Positions 16,001-16,131 of a stretch of DNA of 16,131 bases are shown here, one piece after another. Numbering within the stretch: the first letter of the stretch is position 1; the number at the start of each line of letters is the position of its first letter. The translations under genes and the position numbers were made by a program. This stretch comes from an uncultured Collinsella sp. GTDB taxonomy: Bacteria > Actinomycetota > Coriobacteriia > Coriobacteriales > Coriobacteriaceae. Location: contig CABUQK010000040.1 of the NCBI GenBank assembly GCA_902493615.1, positions 1 through 16,131 on the forward strand. Reading direction: 5' to 3'. Below the pieces are notes generated by a model. That model was given only the letters and a program-made list of their open reading frames with translations, had not been told where the DNA came from and did not search any database.

Positions 16001-16100
16001 GACTAGTCATTGGGACTAGTCATTGGGGACGTTCTTAAATGACTAGTCGCAAGGGACACTCTTTCGCCGCCCGGCAGTTGGGTGTTCCTATAGTTTTGTC
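16001..16100. repeat. Mosaic palindromic repeat, copy 3, with tandem 13-bp units
   Basis: ACTAGTCATTGGG is tandemly repeated with a 13-bp period (from 16002 and 16015). GACTAGTCATT (16014-16024) is mirrored by AATGACTAGTC (16038-16048). The unit 16041-16064 matches copy 1 (3724-3747) with one mismatch, and 16078-16100 is identical to 12358-12380 in copy 2. It lies upstream of the ABC operon. The remaining bases to the window end show no gene. Confidence 0.85.
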
Positions 16101-16131
16101 AACCGTCGGGGCTACTCCCGGTAGGGCACCC

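Overview
The window is high-GC DNA with dense gene packing, GTG/TTG/ATG starts behind G-rich ribosome binding sites, and gene content typical of Actinomycetota. The closest fit I can suggest is class Coriobacteriia (a Collinsella- or Olsenella-like gut bacterium). That rests on gene content, base composition and the style of the intergenic repeats, not on a marker gene. All genes lie on the minus strand except one hydrolase on the plus strand. I see no rRNA, tRNA, CRISPR array, transposase or phage gene.

Region by region. Positions 1-232 hold no gene, but include an AT-rich stretch with a 10-bp inverted repeat. Positions 233-3403 form a two-gene minus-strand operon: an MgtE-like protein (two PRC-like segments, MgtE N domain, CBS pair, five membrane segments), then, 8 bp downstream, an Nramp-family transporter. 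The Nramp metal-site residues are changed in the way expected of Mg2+-transporting relatives. A strong terminator closes the operon. Positions 3404-3707 look like its promoter and leader, followed by a nested inverted repeat (3705-3895).

Positions 3889-8865 are a minus-strand cluster. In transcription order it holds a CNNM/CorC-type DUF21-CBS protein, a small protein resembling the N-terminal domain of cyanophycin synthetase, a YtxH-like membrane protein, a PRC-barrel protein (1-bp stop/start overlap with YtxH), and after a hairpin a membrane-anchored polysaccharide-deacetylase-fold protein whose metal-binding residues are replaced. A hemolysin III family protein (8976-9659) precedes the cluster. 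A divergent promoter region then drives a membrane-anchored alpha/beta hydrolase (9846-10811).

The hydrolase converges on a DUF362/ferredoxin-like protein (11063-12268). Between them lie a 132-bp element with perfect 21-bp inverted ends and a bidirectional terminator. The right end is a two-gene ABC exporter-type system, a MacB-type ATPase and an eight-segment FtsX-like permease, flanked on both sides by copies of the mosaic repeat.

The most notable points are the Nramp/MgtE-like pair as a probable regulated Mg2+ system, a pseudo-deacetylase lacking all motif histidines, a free-standing cyanophycin-synthetase-like N domain, and a family of mosaic palindromic repeats. In two unrelated genes, the end of one of these repeats supplies the stop codon.
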